DNA of 64,000 nucleotides from Zonotrichia leucophrys gambelii (taxonomy: Eukaryota; Chordata; Aves; Passeriformes; Passerellidae). Both the position numbers and the translations under genes were made by a program. This document shows, in pieces, positions 43,736 through 55,610 of the stretch (positions are counted from its first letter, which is position 1; every line of letters begins with the position of its first letter). The notes beneath the pieces are model-generated. The model was not told the DNA's origin and did not search any database. It saw nothing but the letters and a program-made list of their open reading frames with translations. The DNA lies in assembly GCF_028769735.1 (NCBI RefSeq), contig NC_088178.1, positions 2,232,001 to 2,296,000 of the forward strand, in the 5' to 3' direction.

Positions 43736-45055
43736 GTCTGTTGCCACACTGGCAAGAAAGCTGGGCCTGGCACTGCCAAATTTGTCCATGAGAAAGATGT
43801 TCAGTGTCATGGCAGGGTGTGAAAGCATGGGACAGGGCTGGGGAAAGGAGACAGATCCCAAGGAGGAGACAGGTTTGGGAGATGCCAGTCTGCAGCAGAA
43901 GAGCCCCACTGAGCCTGGCTGGGGTGGGTGGACAGGAATGCGTATCAGCACCACCACAACCAGGGAGGAAGCTGGTGCTTCAGCAGAGCCAGGGAGATGG
44001 CCCAGGCTCTGATCATCAGTGCCCACCCACACACCTTGTTTGAGGTCAGCCAGTTCTCCATGGCCTTCACTGCCAGGGGCTGTGCTGTCCTACCAAGGCT
44101 TGTCACCAAGGCATGCTTCTGCTCTTCCCTGTCTGCCTCAGCTTCTGAGCATGGAGATCTCCCTGCTTCCAAACTATGGGGTACATCACCTGCAACAGTC
44201 AAGCTCCCAGCTCCAAATTCCCTCTGGGCTGAGGAGGACACCCCACCCCACCAGAAAGGCCAGACCCTGCAAGCCAAGCCATGCTCCAGCCTTTCAACAG
44301 GGTGAAAGCACAGAGGTGAGGATGAGCTGGCTTGAGGGAGGAAGGGCCTTCTGTCCCCCAGCAATCTCCTCCATTGCTCTCCAAGAGGAGTCTGTGTCTC
44401 CTTCCCCCAAGGTGGAAGGGACAGCATCACCAGTGTGGACACAGCACCTGCAGCTCCCACCCCACCGTCCGTCCAGCAGCGCTGCGGACTCTGCAACGCG
44501 CACGAATCCAAGCAGAGTGGGAGAAAGCCCAGAGGGTCACTGCTGCTCCAGCAGGCTCTCACAGCTGCACACAATGCTGTGTTTAACACTCTGGAGAGGT
44601 TTATCAGTCACTGAGCCAGGCACAAATCCAGCCTTCCAAAGAGCCATCAGGTTTGCACACACAGTGTTAACTCCCTGTTTTTGCCGACAGACCTGTGTCC
44701 GAGTCTCCCATGGGCTGCTGTCAACACAAGTCAAGCACCCAAAAGCCAGGCAGCAGCTCCATACCAGAAGAGGAAGGCCACCAACAGCCAAAAAGTACCT
44801 GTGTCTCCATGGCTCCACTGGTAGCTGAAAGGAAATGCTGGCCAAGTCTTCACAGTGGTGTGCCAGGACAGAGCCACATCTCCCTTCACAACCTGGACAT
44901 TCTGCTCCCAGAAACCTGGAGGTTTCCAGCCTTCAGGACTGATTTCTGTGAGAATGACAGCCCCACTCTCATCGTCTCACTACTGTCACTACCTTCTGCT
45001 AGGAAGAGCAGACAGCAGAATTTCAGCCAGCAGCTCCTCACGTGGGACTGACAGA
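43736..45055. other. non-coding interval; longest open frame not accepted
   Basis: The longest ATG frame of the window, 269 codons at 44019-44828 on +, overlaps a 214-codon frame at 43945-44589 on -. Both are rich in S, P, L and Q as expected for GC-biased random sequence, with no signal peptide, domain or repeat. I regard both as chance frames. Confidence 0.4.
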
Positions 45056-45059
45056 TAAT

Positions 45060-45235
45060 TCTCAACAACAATTAATAAGCCTCTGTCCTTCTCCAGTGCT
45101 TTTCATCAGAGGACTTCAAAGTGCTTGACTGAACTGCTCTCCACTGCACTCCAGAGCAGAAGCAAAGTCATACCAACCCCTCTGCCCAGATGGGGAAACT
45201 GAGGCACAGTGCAGAGGGGCCTGTCCCAGCCACAG
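45060..45235 (+). mobile_element. ancient MIR/L2-like SINE remnant
   Basis: CAGTGCTTTTCATCAGAGGA, TTCAAAGTGCTTGACTG and the late segment CCCAGATGGGGAAACTGAGG with CACAG follow the order of very old amniote repeats of the MIR/L2 group, whose tails contain GGGGAAACTGAGGCACAGAG. The copy is heavily degraded. Assignment is by remembered consensus. Confidence 0.5.
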
Positions 45236-45489
45236 AAGGAGGTTTTACACACAGAGCAAAACAAAACCCACCCAAGCCGGGTGAGAGAAATTGTGCTGAG
45301 CATCACCAAACACACTGCTGGGATTTGGGAGGCACACCAGCAAAGGGGTACTTCACTCTGGCTCTCTCCTTTTTTGGTTCTTCCCCAGGCAGCTGCCACC
45401 AGGCTTTGACACAGATGTGTCCACCTTCAGGATTTTCCTGAAGATGATGCTGTTCAGACCTCGTGAGCCTTCGGTCTCCCAGGCCTTCA

Positions 45490-45511
45490 GAGGAGGAGGA
45501 GGAGGAGGAGA
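45490..45511. repeat. (GGA)n microsatellite
   Basis: About seven AGG/GGA units. It encodes a poly-glutamate stretch within the spurious 231-codon frame at 45463-46158. Confidence 0.95.
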
Positions 45512-46990
45512 AGGAGATATTGCACCACTGCCAGCCAGCTGAGAGGACACGATGTGAGCTACTCAAATCAAGATGTCATGGCTGCATTTCAATGCCTCCC
45601 ATGGGCAGGAAAAGTGGCAATACCTCCATGACCAGGTTGAAACTCATGCTGAGTCCAGTTTGGGCCACACTTACCCCTTTTGGCTGCACAGTAAAAGTTT
45701 TCACATCACTCAACTCCTCTTCAGATCTTCAGTGCCATACCAGTCCAGGGAGCCCACCAAGGCCCATGCTAACTAAACATGGCAAGCCAGGTGCTGCCAG
45801 AGGGGCTTGTCTGGCCCCCACAGCATCTTTGGTCCAAATCCTTCTCAAGAAGCAGGCATGGGGAGAGTCTGAGCTGGGCTTGAAAGATCCATTCACCTCC
45901 TGCACCAACCTGCTGAAGAAGTGTCCAGTGCAGCAGAAACCATGGCCCAGTCCATCCCAAAACACCTTCCTGACCAACAGGCAGCTCTGGAGAACATTCC
46001 ACTGCCCCAAGCACCACGTGGTGGCCTCAGGAGCTGCCCAGGCCCACTGGCTTTATCCTGCTTTCCTAAACAGCCTCAAAGCTCCCCAAAATGCTCCCCC
46101 TAGTCCGGAGCACCCGGACACTGCAGGGACAACACACCAAGAGGCGCCAAACAGTTGATGAATTATGCCAATTAATACTCCCCTGGCATCTCCTGCTATG
46201 GAGAGGTGTTTGAACCCTGGTGGTCCTGGCCCAGGGCCAGCTGAGGTGATTAAACCGTGCCTCCCTCCGCTCTCCCTTTGCAGTTCCAATTGCACGTGAA
46301 ATTGTTCCTCACCTCCCAGCACACCCAGCTGTGCCCTGGACACCAGCTCAGGGTTAAAAACCACTGCCACCAGCCACAGCTCCAGGCTGTGGGTCCTGAG
46401 CCCACCAGTTCAAACAGTCCAGCAAGCTGTGAGGCCCAAGAGACAGACACTTCTGCCTTCTCCCCACTCTGGGCCTTCTTCCTTTCATTCCTTCCACCCA
46501 AAATTTTCTGCTGTAGGCAGTGGAGCAGGTCTGGGGCCCCTGCTCTGTTCTCCAGGCTGGGGGACCAAGATCCAGGCTCTCCAGGCAGGCAGTGACAGTG
46601 CTCCACCCCATGCAGAGGGACAAACTTGTTGTCCCCTCTCCCCTTCCAGCAAGCAAGGCAAAGCAAAACCAAACGCCACAGACTGTCACAGCTTCACACA
46701 CAGCACCAAGGCAGGAGGGCACTGGAGGGGCCCCAGGGCCACTTTGTCACCCAAGCTGGTGTTCCCCAAGCCAAATCCTCCCAGCTGCACCCACCAGTGG
46801 CCCTGAGAAGCCAAACCTGGGTTGCAAAAGGGTCTCAGCTATCCTAGAAAGGCCCTGTCCCCCCTGGCTCTTGCCCTGCTCCTGTGCCCAGCAGATCCCA
46901 GACCCAGCACAGCCTGTGGTCACCCCAGTTTAGGGGGACATGAGGAACTGTCTCAGAGGAGAGGGCTGTCCCTCCCTGCCCCTGCTGACA
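45512..46990. other. non-coding interval, nothing recognised
   Basis: Overlapping GC-biased frames on both strands with no recognisable domain. A small AT-rich word cluster at 46155-46185 (GATGAATTATGCCAATTAAT) is isolated. Confidence 0.35.
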
Positions 46991-46994
46991 CACT

Positions 46995-47115
46995 CCACCA
47001 TGGCACTAATCCCATATTAATATGCTCCCCACAGCTGAAGCAGCAGACATAATGAGAAAGCCCATCCACGAGGAGATAATTATATTACAAAACTATTTTA
47101 AATCAATGAGAGCCA
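46995..47115. promoter_or_regulatory. short AT-rich block R, possibly constrained
   Basis: CCCATATTAATATGCTCC, GAGGAGATAATTATATTAC and CTATTTTAAATCAATGAGAG form a compact AT-rich block. CTCCCCACAG at 47025-47034 looks like a splice acceptor, and the frame after it is open for about 60 codons (for example IHEEIIILQNYFKSMRAKM), but no good donor or known protein was found. A non-coding element is the likelier reading. Confidence 0.28.
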
Positions 47116-47570
47116 AGATGGATGGGGTGGGGAGGGTGCTGGGGACAGGCTGCCATCACTCCAGGTGTCCTCCACGGTCCAGTCATCTCCAAAGGGCTGG
47201 ACTCCCTGGTTAGGGAGGGCAGGGAATCCCCAAGCTTCCTGTGCCAGGGGCTGGGCAAACCAGGGATGAACAACACTAAAGAAAAGTGAAACATGACCCA
47301 GCAGAGAAACATGGCCTCAGAGCTGATGGGAGACTGCCAGTGTGGCTTTTAGCACCCCTACTCTCAAGGCAGACAGGAGCTCACTTCAAATTCACCAGCT
47401 CTCAGAGACAGGGGATGGCAGCTTTCATTTACAGCCACTTGCAAAACTCATCCCAGCTTGAGGGCGCAGCCCAGAAGGTGGAGCAGGAGCTGAGAATCAG
47501 CCACTTGGCTTTTAAAACAGCACTCTGACACTCACTGCTGCCTCCTGTGTGGACAAGACAGAGCAGGGGC

Positions 47571-47690
47571 TGAGGAATCCCAGAATGGTTTTGGTTGGAA
47601 GGGACCTTAAAGATCACCTCATTCCAAGCCCCTGCCACGGGCAGGGACACGTTCCACTAGCCCAGGTTGCTCAAAGCCAAAATGTACTCT
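47571..47690 (-). mobile_element. CR1 LINE 3' end, antisense
   Basis: GGAATCCCAGAATGGTTTTG, GGTTGGAAGGGACCTTAAAG, ATCACCTCATTCCAAGCCCC, TGCCACGGGCAGGGACACG and CACTAGCCCAGGTTGCTCAA follow the antisense CR1 tail very closely. This is the best preserved short CR1 fragment in the window. Confidence 0.93.
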
Positions 47691-47939
47691 GCAGAGGAGG
47701 CCATCCCTCCTTCCAGCCCCACAGAAGAGGCCTCAGGACCAAGGACAAAGCCACCACCTCTGCTGTGACAACACATCCAAGCTCTAAGAGAAACCCCAGC
47801 TGCAAGGGAAGCAGCTCAAAAGGAAGAATAGCTGGAAAAAGGGGAAACCCTGGAATCAAAGGAACCCCTAGAGCACACACCCTCCCCCTCCCCTCCTCCT
47901 TTTGCGCCTTGTTCCCTCTCTCCTTTCCCCGGCCAGGTT

Positions 47940-48140
47940 TAATTTGACACCTTGAGCTTTGGTAACGAGGTGGGGAGAGAGGAGCCACAGCGGAATTCAT
48001 TAGGCTGAGCACTGCAGGGCCCGCTCTCGGCGCGCTAATGACATCGGAGGATAGGGAAACGAGACAGCCGCCACGCAGGATGAAATAAACATGAGCACTG
48101 TCAGCACTGACAGCAAAAGGGACAAAATAAGGCAGGTAGA
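47940..48140. promoter_or_regulatory. candidate block S with TALE-type inverted repeat
   Basis: GGAATTCATTAGGCTGAGC, GCGCGCTAATGACATCGG and ATGAAATAAACATGAGC precede CTGTCAG-CA-CTGACAG at 48098-48113, a perfect inverted repeat of 7-bp arms. TGACAG/CTGTCA is the core bound by TGIF/MEIS-class homeodomain proteins. Retained CpGs support constraint. Confidence 0.38.
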
Positions 48141-49550
48141 GACCTTTCCCCAGCCGTGCAATGCAAAGCGACAGCTTCCCAAGCCCCCTGCCCGCGGATC
48201 CCCTCTGCCCTCAGCCCGGCAAAGGGGAGGGATGGGAAAGAAAAGCAGCAATTAAACCACCCTTCCCATGAGCAAATCACCCTACCCGTGATTAAACCAC
48301 CCTTCCCCAGGCAGTCACACCTCCTCCCAGCTGGCCTGCATGATCCCAAACTCGGTGCCTGTCACTGGATGGGGGTTCTGGGGGTGCCCTTCTCCCTCCT
48401 CCAGACAGCAGGGTGAGACAAGAATGGCACAAATCCCCCAGGCTCATCACAGCAGCAGCCAGGGGGAGAGGAGCACACCCGGGATTGGTGTCCTGGCTAC
48501 AGGAATCCACGGCTCTGGCACAGCTTGTGCCAACACTCACTGCCCTCTTTGATCCTGGCAATATGCAGGCAGCATTCAACATGTAGATGAACAATGCCTG
48601 ACTTTGCTCACCTGCAAACCCTTATCCCAAGTCCATGAGTACCCAGGTACATCATTCCTACTGAGCCTGTCATGTTTGAGGGGCAATATGCAAGTTGCAA
48701 AGGGCAGAAAGCTGCAGGATCTAGAAGGATCTCTGCCCAGCATAGCTCCTCTTGGTGCCTTTGCTTTGCCCATCGCTTCCTCAATGCATCAGCCAGCACA
48801 ACAGCCAGGTCAGACTCTCCTGCAATGCCCTGATGCTCTGGAAACTGAAATACTTCTCAGCCCAAAAGCAACACCAGGGTTTCCCATTCTCCAAAACACT
48901 GACCTGCCCCATCCCTCTGTGTTTCCCATGAACACAGACATACAGCACAAGATCACTTGGGTTGACAGATGCTCTCTTCCCATCAGGAATCTGAATTTTC
49001 TGCTTGGGTTTGGGGGCAAGTTTTTCTGGCTGGGCAAAGTTTCCAGAAGGCTCTTTTACAGCATTTTCACTCCACTGCTTTTAGCGCTCCCAGTTGTTGG
49101 CTCTGCTCCCAGGACACAGCAGCATGCAGGAGGGAAGGGCACACGAGGGAAAAAAGGCAAAATTCTGGAAAACAAGAGCGCTGAGTACCACTCCTGTATT
49201 GGCTCTTGGCCTGTATCCAATGTGAACAAGTCACATGTGCACACCTGACTCAGTTTCCCCATCTATTAAAATATCCAAATCCTCATCTGCCCCTCTCCTC
49301 CTTCCACTCCACACCAAAAATGCCACTTCCCAACACATGCACTGCAAGATTTGCTGCATCTTTGCCACCCTGATTTTCACTCCAGCACAGAACCCCCCAC
49401 GTCGATGGGAATACAAGACCCATCATATGGTTTAAATGACCCAGGGCTGTTTCCCAAAGTCCACTTAAAGGCCAGGAACACTTCCAGGCTCAGCCACTCA
49501 GCCACTGCTCCATCCTCTGCTTTTATTCCTCCTGCCCCCCCCCTCCCCCA
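48141..49550. other. non-coding interval, nothing firm
   Basis: GACTCAGTTTCCCCATCTAT at 49247-49266 is reminiscent of a reversed MIR/L2 tail but too short to call. No gene was recognised. Confidence 0.35.
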
Positions 49551-49554
49551 AGCA

Positions 49555-49650
49555 TTCCTTGAAAGCGAATGGCAATTGAGTTTGTAAGTCCCTATTCATC
49601 AAGGAAATTAATTCCTTATGCATAATTCATTTCTTTTGTCAACTTTTTTT
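49555..49650. promoter_or_regulatory. short AT-rich block T with POU-like palindrome
   Basis: GAATGGCAATTGAGTTTG and GGAAATTAATTCC precede TTATGCATAA, a 10-bp palindrome at 49616-49625 that continues into TTCATTTC. ATGCAT-centred palindromes resemble POU dimer sites. Confidence 0.28.
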
Positions 49651-50875
49651 TTTTCCCCCCAAATGCTCCCGAAAGCATCAGGAGTGGAAGCAGCAATAGG
49701 AGAATGGGAACACAAGAGGCTGAGGAGGGGAAGAAACAGCCTTGCTTAGAGCTGACCAGCACATCACTCCCAACTCCCAAAGTGTCTCAGGAGATGGCTG
49801 AGGAGCAGGGAGGCCACCACAAACTCTGAGCTACCAACAAGCAGCGAGTTTGCAGGAGGGATAAAGACCTTGTGGGCTGAAAGTCTTTGCTGTATCTATG
49901 TTGCTGCCTGTACCTGGAGGTAGTCAGGCTGAGCATGGTGTCAGTGTAGGTGGGCAGCATCCTGAGTCACGACTGAGAGCCCAAAGAATGCTCCAAGGAG
50001 CAGGGAAACCAGGATGTCCAAAAGATCAAAGATGGAGTGAACTCTAACAGTGAAATCACAGCATTCTGATCTCAGTGGGGGTGGCAGCTTTCTGCCCTCT
50101 CATGGCAGGTTATGCCAGCTTTGTGATGTTCTGGAGGGACATGTCCCTTCTGCAGGTCCAGAGCCAGCTCTCCAGCCTTCACCACACGTCTGGTCTGTGG
50201 GGAGGCATCCGCCTGTCTGGGCTATTTATGGAGGAGAGCTCTGGAGCAGTGTCAGAGCCCTGCTGACTGCAGAAGCATTGCACATAGCTTTACCTTCTCG
50301 CAAGCTCGAGTCTGGAAGGAGGCCTGGAGGTAGCACTCACACCCTGCCAGCTCCTGAAAGCACAATGCAGGAAGATAAACCCAGCTGCAAAAGGAGAAGT
50401 TGGCTGGAGATGAGCCATGCCTGCACTCAGAGAGGACTCTGAACCCTGGAGTCAGGATGGACCCATGCCACCAGCAGCACCAGATCATTTCTCTGCAGCA
50501 TGGCAGGAATGGCACAACTCTCCCTGCCAGCTCCACCTTCCCAAGGCGAGGAGACGCCGGCTCACTCCAGCATTGGCACAGCCCAGCTCAGACACGGGGA
50601 CACCACTGCTGAAACTCAAGCTGGAAGTGCTGCAGCCATGCCCATGGCCATGGTCCCAGAGGGATTGGGCACAGCAGCAGCTTGGCTTACAGGGCTCAGT
50701 TTACCACTGACCTATCAACATTTACACTCGTGCATGGCAAGCAAACCACCCCCAGATACCTGACCAAAAAAGACTGTGGCACTTGGCCCGTGCTGCTAAT
50801 CCCCAAACTTGAGGAGAAGTTCACACACACAGCGCTCACACCCACGGAGCACCACTTCCCACCCGGCAGGCTGGG
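49651..50875. other. non-coding interval, nothing recognised
   Basis: A single TCF/LEF-type AGATCAAAGATGG lies at about 50023. No repeat or exon was recognised. Confidence 0.35.
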
Positions 50876-50879
50876 AAAC

Positions 50880-51560
50880 CCCAGATAAATAAAGCTTAAT
50901 TGCTGCTCCTCCGACACAGCGCGCGCAGGCGAAACGCGCGGTAGCCGAACAAACAGCAAAGCCCTGGGATTTCCTGACTCCCCCGCACACCAGAGCCACC
51001 AGTTAATGTTCTGCTGAAGCCAACAGGACCATTGCCTGCCTTACCTGCACACCTGGTATCGCTCATGAACCAATGTCTCCCCCTGCTAGGGAGGGGAAGG
51101 CGTTTTTACAGTGAAGCTGAATTTGTTTACGGCTGCTGCGCTCCTGGCTCTCCGTGGCACTAAAGAAAGGAGGGAATTAAGCCGTGTGCTGAGCATCTCT
51201 GACTCTCCACAGAGGGGACACAGCCCTGGCTGCACCCCACCCCAGCCCACGGAGCAAAAGGCAGTGATCGTGCTGTTCCCAGCCCTACATTTGGACACCA
51301 AGTAACGCCACCTTGTCACGGGGGTACAGAGAGAGTTTGCAACGCCCCATTTAACTGCACTGTACTCCTATGCACAGGCTTCATCAGCATATTTCAGCAG
51401 CGCCTTGATGGATGAAGATAGATGGGAGAACATCATCCTTGGTGAAATCACTGTTTTATCAAGGTTAAACCATCCTCATGCTGCACCACCTCCCTTTGTT
51501 GCTGCGTTTCCAATCACAAAATTAGCGGCAGATACAACGCACATTTGCACGGACCTTGTT
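50880..51560. promoter_or_regulatory. candidate conserved cluster U
   Basis: Three patches stand out: 50880-50960 (AAAGCTTAATTGCTGC with GCGCGCGCAGGCGAAACGCG), 51095-51160 (GAATTTGTTTACGGCTGC, a forkhead-like word) and 51300-51560 (TAACGCCACC, TTTAACTGCACTGTAC, CATCAGCATATTTCAGC, AAATTAGCGGCAGATACAAC). CpGs are retained through all three. Inferred from texture. Confidence 0.3.
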
Positions 51561-54500
51561 TCTCACTGCCCAGCTCATCCCTTCCCTCTGCAGGATGGAC
51601 AGGGAGGGGAAGCACTGGGAGACCTCTCCCACCTTCATGCCTACACCTGTCCAGCTCTGAGGACTCAACAAAAGCCAAAATCTCTACATAGTTCACAAAG
51701 TTGCCTCTGCAGCATGGAACTACATTGTCCACCAGTGCTGTCCAGCAGCTCCCACCAGAGCCAAGGGCCCACCAGCCCCTTCTCTTCACCTTGGCACACC
51801 ACATCTGCTGCCAGTTTCTGTGGAATGAGTGCTAAAGTTGTGGCAAGCAGAGGATGAGGAAGGAAAGCAGGAGGCAGGTAGGCTTTTGGTAGAGCCAGAT
51901 GGTCTCATGGTGAAGGTACCAGGGGAGTGGGATGCAGAAGGGCAGCAGCACAATAAGTCATCTTTTTCCACTGTAAGCCTAGTAGGATGAGGGTTGGAAA
52001 GCCTGGGCAATTTGAGGAAAAGGGCACAGGAGCCAGGGAAAGGAGGGGAAAGGCTTTTATTTCCAGGTCAGAAGTTCAACCCCAGCCCAGGTCAGTGGCG
52101 ACAGAAAGCTGCTACCTCCTGACACCTCTCCAGCAGCCAGCTGGGCAGGGTGATGGATGTCCCTGCAGCTCCCAGGCCCAGCACTCCACACATCCACCTG
52201 GCAGGCTGGGCATGTCTCCTTCCAGCTCCTCCCAAGAGCTTACCAACCCTTCACACTCAGGGCACATGGCCTGCAGCAGCTGTGCTGGGCCACCAGGCAG
52301 AGCCACCTCCCCTCCATACCCCAAGCACACTTCAGAGCACTGTCAAACCCTCCTCCCATGGATCCCTCTGCCAAGGAAGGCTTGTCCCCCTACCCTGCTT
52401 TACTGAAAAGGAGAAACTTGTGACCTTGAATGATCCCCCATGGATCACCTAATTTTTCCAAGATCACACAGTACGCTTGCTGTGGAGAAGACCTTGTGCA
52501 GGGCCAAGACCCCCGTCCATCTTACACAAAATCATCCAGCGCCTGTCCTGCTGGAAACCCTAGACCACAAGCTCCCCAATCACTTGGACTCATTTTGGAG
52601 ACCTTTTGAGGCTGAGTCACCCCAGCCTGGAGGCGAGGCCCCAGCAGAGGACAGCACCTGTTACCCCTGCGGCCCCGAGCCAGGCACTCGCTGGAGGAAC
52701 ATGATCCCAGTGCCTCGGGAATACGTAAGGACAGACAAGCCAAGGTGGGCAGCACACAGCTTTTAAACAGTCCACAGGACCCCTCTCAGTAGCCCCTGGC
52801 TTCTAAATACCTTTTAAAAAATCTGTACCCCCCTTTACAGCAGTGTTTGACTCTGCAGGGCGCTATTAAGTTACAAGAATATCTCTGGGCCCAGGGCCAG
52901 CTGCCGTGTTGTGTGGTCCCCATTAAACACAGATGGGTTGGAGTGCCTCCTGCAGGGAGACCTGCTCCAGCAGTGGCTTTGCATCTCCATCAGGAAAAAG
53001 TCAGCCTTGGCAACTAGGCTTTCTACCTAGACCATCACTCCTGGCTTACGTGTTGCACAGGCTCCCTTGGCACTTTTCAACCAAGTGTCGGTGGTGTTTT
53101 GCATGAAGAAAAAGGGGTGAGTTGGCTTGCAAGATCATTGGCTTTATGTTTGGGGAAACTGAGGCACGGGCAGCCCTGGGGGCCAGCTCAGGCTTGTGAA
53201 ATGCTGCACTAAACGGTGTGATTGCTGCACAGCCACCCCCCTTCCCCAGCTCCTCTGACACCTCCTCTGGACCAGGTCCAGGCACAGGCGGCCCGTGGGG
53301 GACGCCAGCCCTCCCCTCCTCCAGCAGGATCTCTGCTTTGCTCTTTGAGCAGCAGGGAAAAGCATCCCTGACACGCAGCTGAGCAGCCAAGTGACCCTGG
53401 CAGGCAGTGACCTGGCAGAAGGGCGCTCACTGAGCGAGCCGATGCCCTTGGGGGGCCGTGGCTATGTGCGCACACACAGACACCCACAAACTTTCCACGA
53501 GAGGTGTCTGGTTTCACACCCCGGCTCCTCCAGGGCTGCTTCCTACACCAGAGCATCCAGCCTTGCCCTGACTCCTGCTCCTGCCATCCCAGTCCGGGTG
53601 CAGGCAGCTCCCCAGTTTGCACATGCCATCACAACAAGGCCGATGGAGAAGGAGCTGGGATGAGACGCTCACAGGGAAGTTTCTTCCAAGCTCAGTGCGC
53701 AGAGCTTGGCTCGCACTCCAAAGCACTACGGTTTACAGCCCTTATAAAAACATTTATATAGAAGCTGCCTGTTCTATGCATATAAGGCCAATGGCTTCAG
53801 ACTTGGGCAGGCCCCAATGCCATATTCAGGTGCAGGAAATAGCCCGGCTTCCCAGTGAGCCTAGCACATCCAAAGCTGGACAGAAACCAGCCAGCATCAC
53901 AGAAAGCCTCTCCAAGAGCTATATATGGATTCTGGTTTACCCTGGGAGAAGAGGGTGGGAGGGTTGTGCTGACCAGCACTCTTGAGACACAGCTACAGCA
54001 GACATGCTACCAGGAAACTAGAGAATGGGTTTACAGCAGTTAAAAGAAAAGCAAAAAGTGGAGATTTCCTCCACTTCACCCCATTCCAGAGCAGTAAAGT
54101 AAATGAGAGCAAGGATTAAAGAGATGCAGCTTACACTAGATCCTCAAACAAAACAAAAGCAAGACTTTCTGCAGTATAAATATGTCACTGAACACCACAG
54201 CTCTCAGTAAGAGTACTGCAGCATCAGGCATTCCCAACAGCCCAGATCTGGCTTAACACAGGACATCCTGGAAGGAAAAGAACCAGCACCCAAATCTTTC
54301 ACTTTTGCAGCAATAATGATGGCACACAGGACCAGTTTCCTTTCACTCATTTCATGCTGGTTGTCTCCAAATCTCCTTGGGCATCCCACTGAGGGCAGCA
54401 GAAACATCATCCCTCAGTTGATAGTTCATATGCTGCCACCAAGGAAATGCCTTTACCCCAGTTTCCCCAGGACCCAAATAAAGACCTCACTCCCATGGCC

Positions 54501-54900
54501 ATCCTGGCTGGCACAGAGCCATCCCCCTAACAAACTTGCCCCCTCTTCCAGTAAAAACCAGTTTGTTCCAGCCCCATGCAGCTTTCATTTAGAGCTCACT
54601 GATCACGATTGCCCCAAATTTCTCCTCCAACCTGGGCTCTCCTCTGCCACCACAGTGGCACTGCCTCAGCCATGGGACACTTGGGTATCTGTCCAAGGCA
54701 AAAATGCTCTGCAAAGCTTTGCTCTCTCACAGGCACAGCCTCTTCCAAGACTCAGATGTGTGGATTTTGGTTCCTGGACACAATAAAGAGAAATAAATCT
54801 GGTTGCTTTAGCCTCTGCATTGGAGGGGGAATGATTTTCCCCAGCACTAATGGAGGTGCTTTTCTTTACATATATATCAGCTGAGATGATGTCAAGGCAG
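51561..54900. other. non-coding interval, nothing firm
   Basis: GGGGAAACTGAGGCACGGG at 53151-53169 recalls a MIR/L2-type tail, and ATTTTTCCAAGATCACACAG near 52451-52470 may be another remnant, but both are too short. No exon was recognised. Confidence 0.35.
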
Positions 54901-54904
54901 AACA

Positions 54905-55030
54905 TTAAATTAGCCAGCCTCTATTAATTACAGCTCTCCTATAGCTCTTCCCATCTACCAAGTGCTTTACAAACAGCATTAATTCCTACACGTTATCTCC
55001 GTTCCAAAACCTCCCTGAGGAGCTGGCAAA
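54905..55030 (+). mobile_element. ancient MIR/L2-like SINE remnant
   Basis: CATCTACCAAGTGCTTTACA, AACAGCATTAATTCC and CTCCCTGAGGAGCTGGC follow the order of the MIR/L2-type consensus (AAGCGCTTTACAAACATTAAT followed by CCCTGTGAGGTAGG). Strongly degraded, no target duplication. Confidence 0.5.
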
Positions 55031-55294
55031 GCCCCACAGCCTAGAGCAGCCTTGGAGCAACCAGTCCCCCACGCAGGCTCGTGGTGCCACCATGCCTTTG
55101 CTCCATTGTTTGGAGTTGGAGTGGGAGCCTGGATAATTTAGAAGTCATCAGAAGAGCCAGGACTTGACAGAGAAGTCTGTCCCTGGCCAATCTCCCACGG
55201 GCTGGGGCTTACTGCTCTCCTCCCATCCCTGAGGGCTGCTGGCACTCCAAGTTCAGCATCTCTGCCTCGCCTCTCTCCCTGGCTGGAGAATTTC

Positions 55295-55610
55295 TCCCAC
55301 CATTAAAATTAACGAGGTGGGTTTGAAGAGACGAGCTGGCTACAGAGCCCCCTCCTGTTCCCGGAGTTTGGGGCTGTTTTTAAATTAAGTTGCAGCCCTG
55401 TAAGTGCAAAGTTATACCAAGCTCCATTGACTTTACAGCTGAGCAGTGAGGAGCAGGGAGGGGAGCAGGCCGCTCCTCTCCAGGCGCGCGCAGATGCTGC
55501 TGCAGCTCTCCCTCCTCTGCTCCGGCCCCGCAGCGCTCCCCGTGCCAAGAGCTACAGCCTGGAAAATGGCACTTGTGCTAAAGTGCCCGCATTAATCAAA
55601 TCTTCATTCC
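55295..55610. promoter_or_regulatory. candidate conserved non-coding block V
   Basis: ATTAAAATTAACGAGGTGGG, TTTTTAAATTAAGTTGCAGC, GTGCAAAGTTATACCAAGC, CATTGACTTTACAGCTGAGC and GCCCGCATTAATCAAATC are separated by a GC-rich centre (GGCGCGCGCAGATGC). Resembles the other AT-block/CpG-core elements of the window. Confidence 0.38.

Noticed and set aside
44019..44828. 269-codon + strand open frame, the longest in the window
   Set aside because: No domain, signal or compositional coherence; overlapped by a 214-codon antisense frame. GC-biased non-coding DNA readily gives such frames.
45463..46158. 231-codon + strand open frame
   Set aside because: Begins in a GGA microsatellite (poly-glutamate) and shows no domain afterwards.
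49247..49266. Reversed MIR/L2-type tail (CTCAGTTTCCCCATCT)
   Set aside because: Only about 20 bp match and the flanks do not continue the consensus.
53151..53169. MIR/L2-type GGGGAAACTGAGGCAC segment
   Set aside because: Isolated short match without the upstream part of the element.
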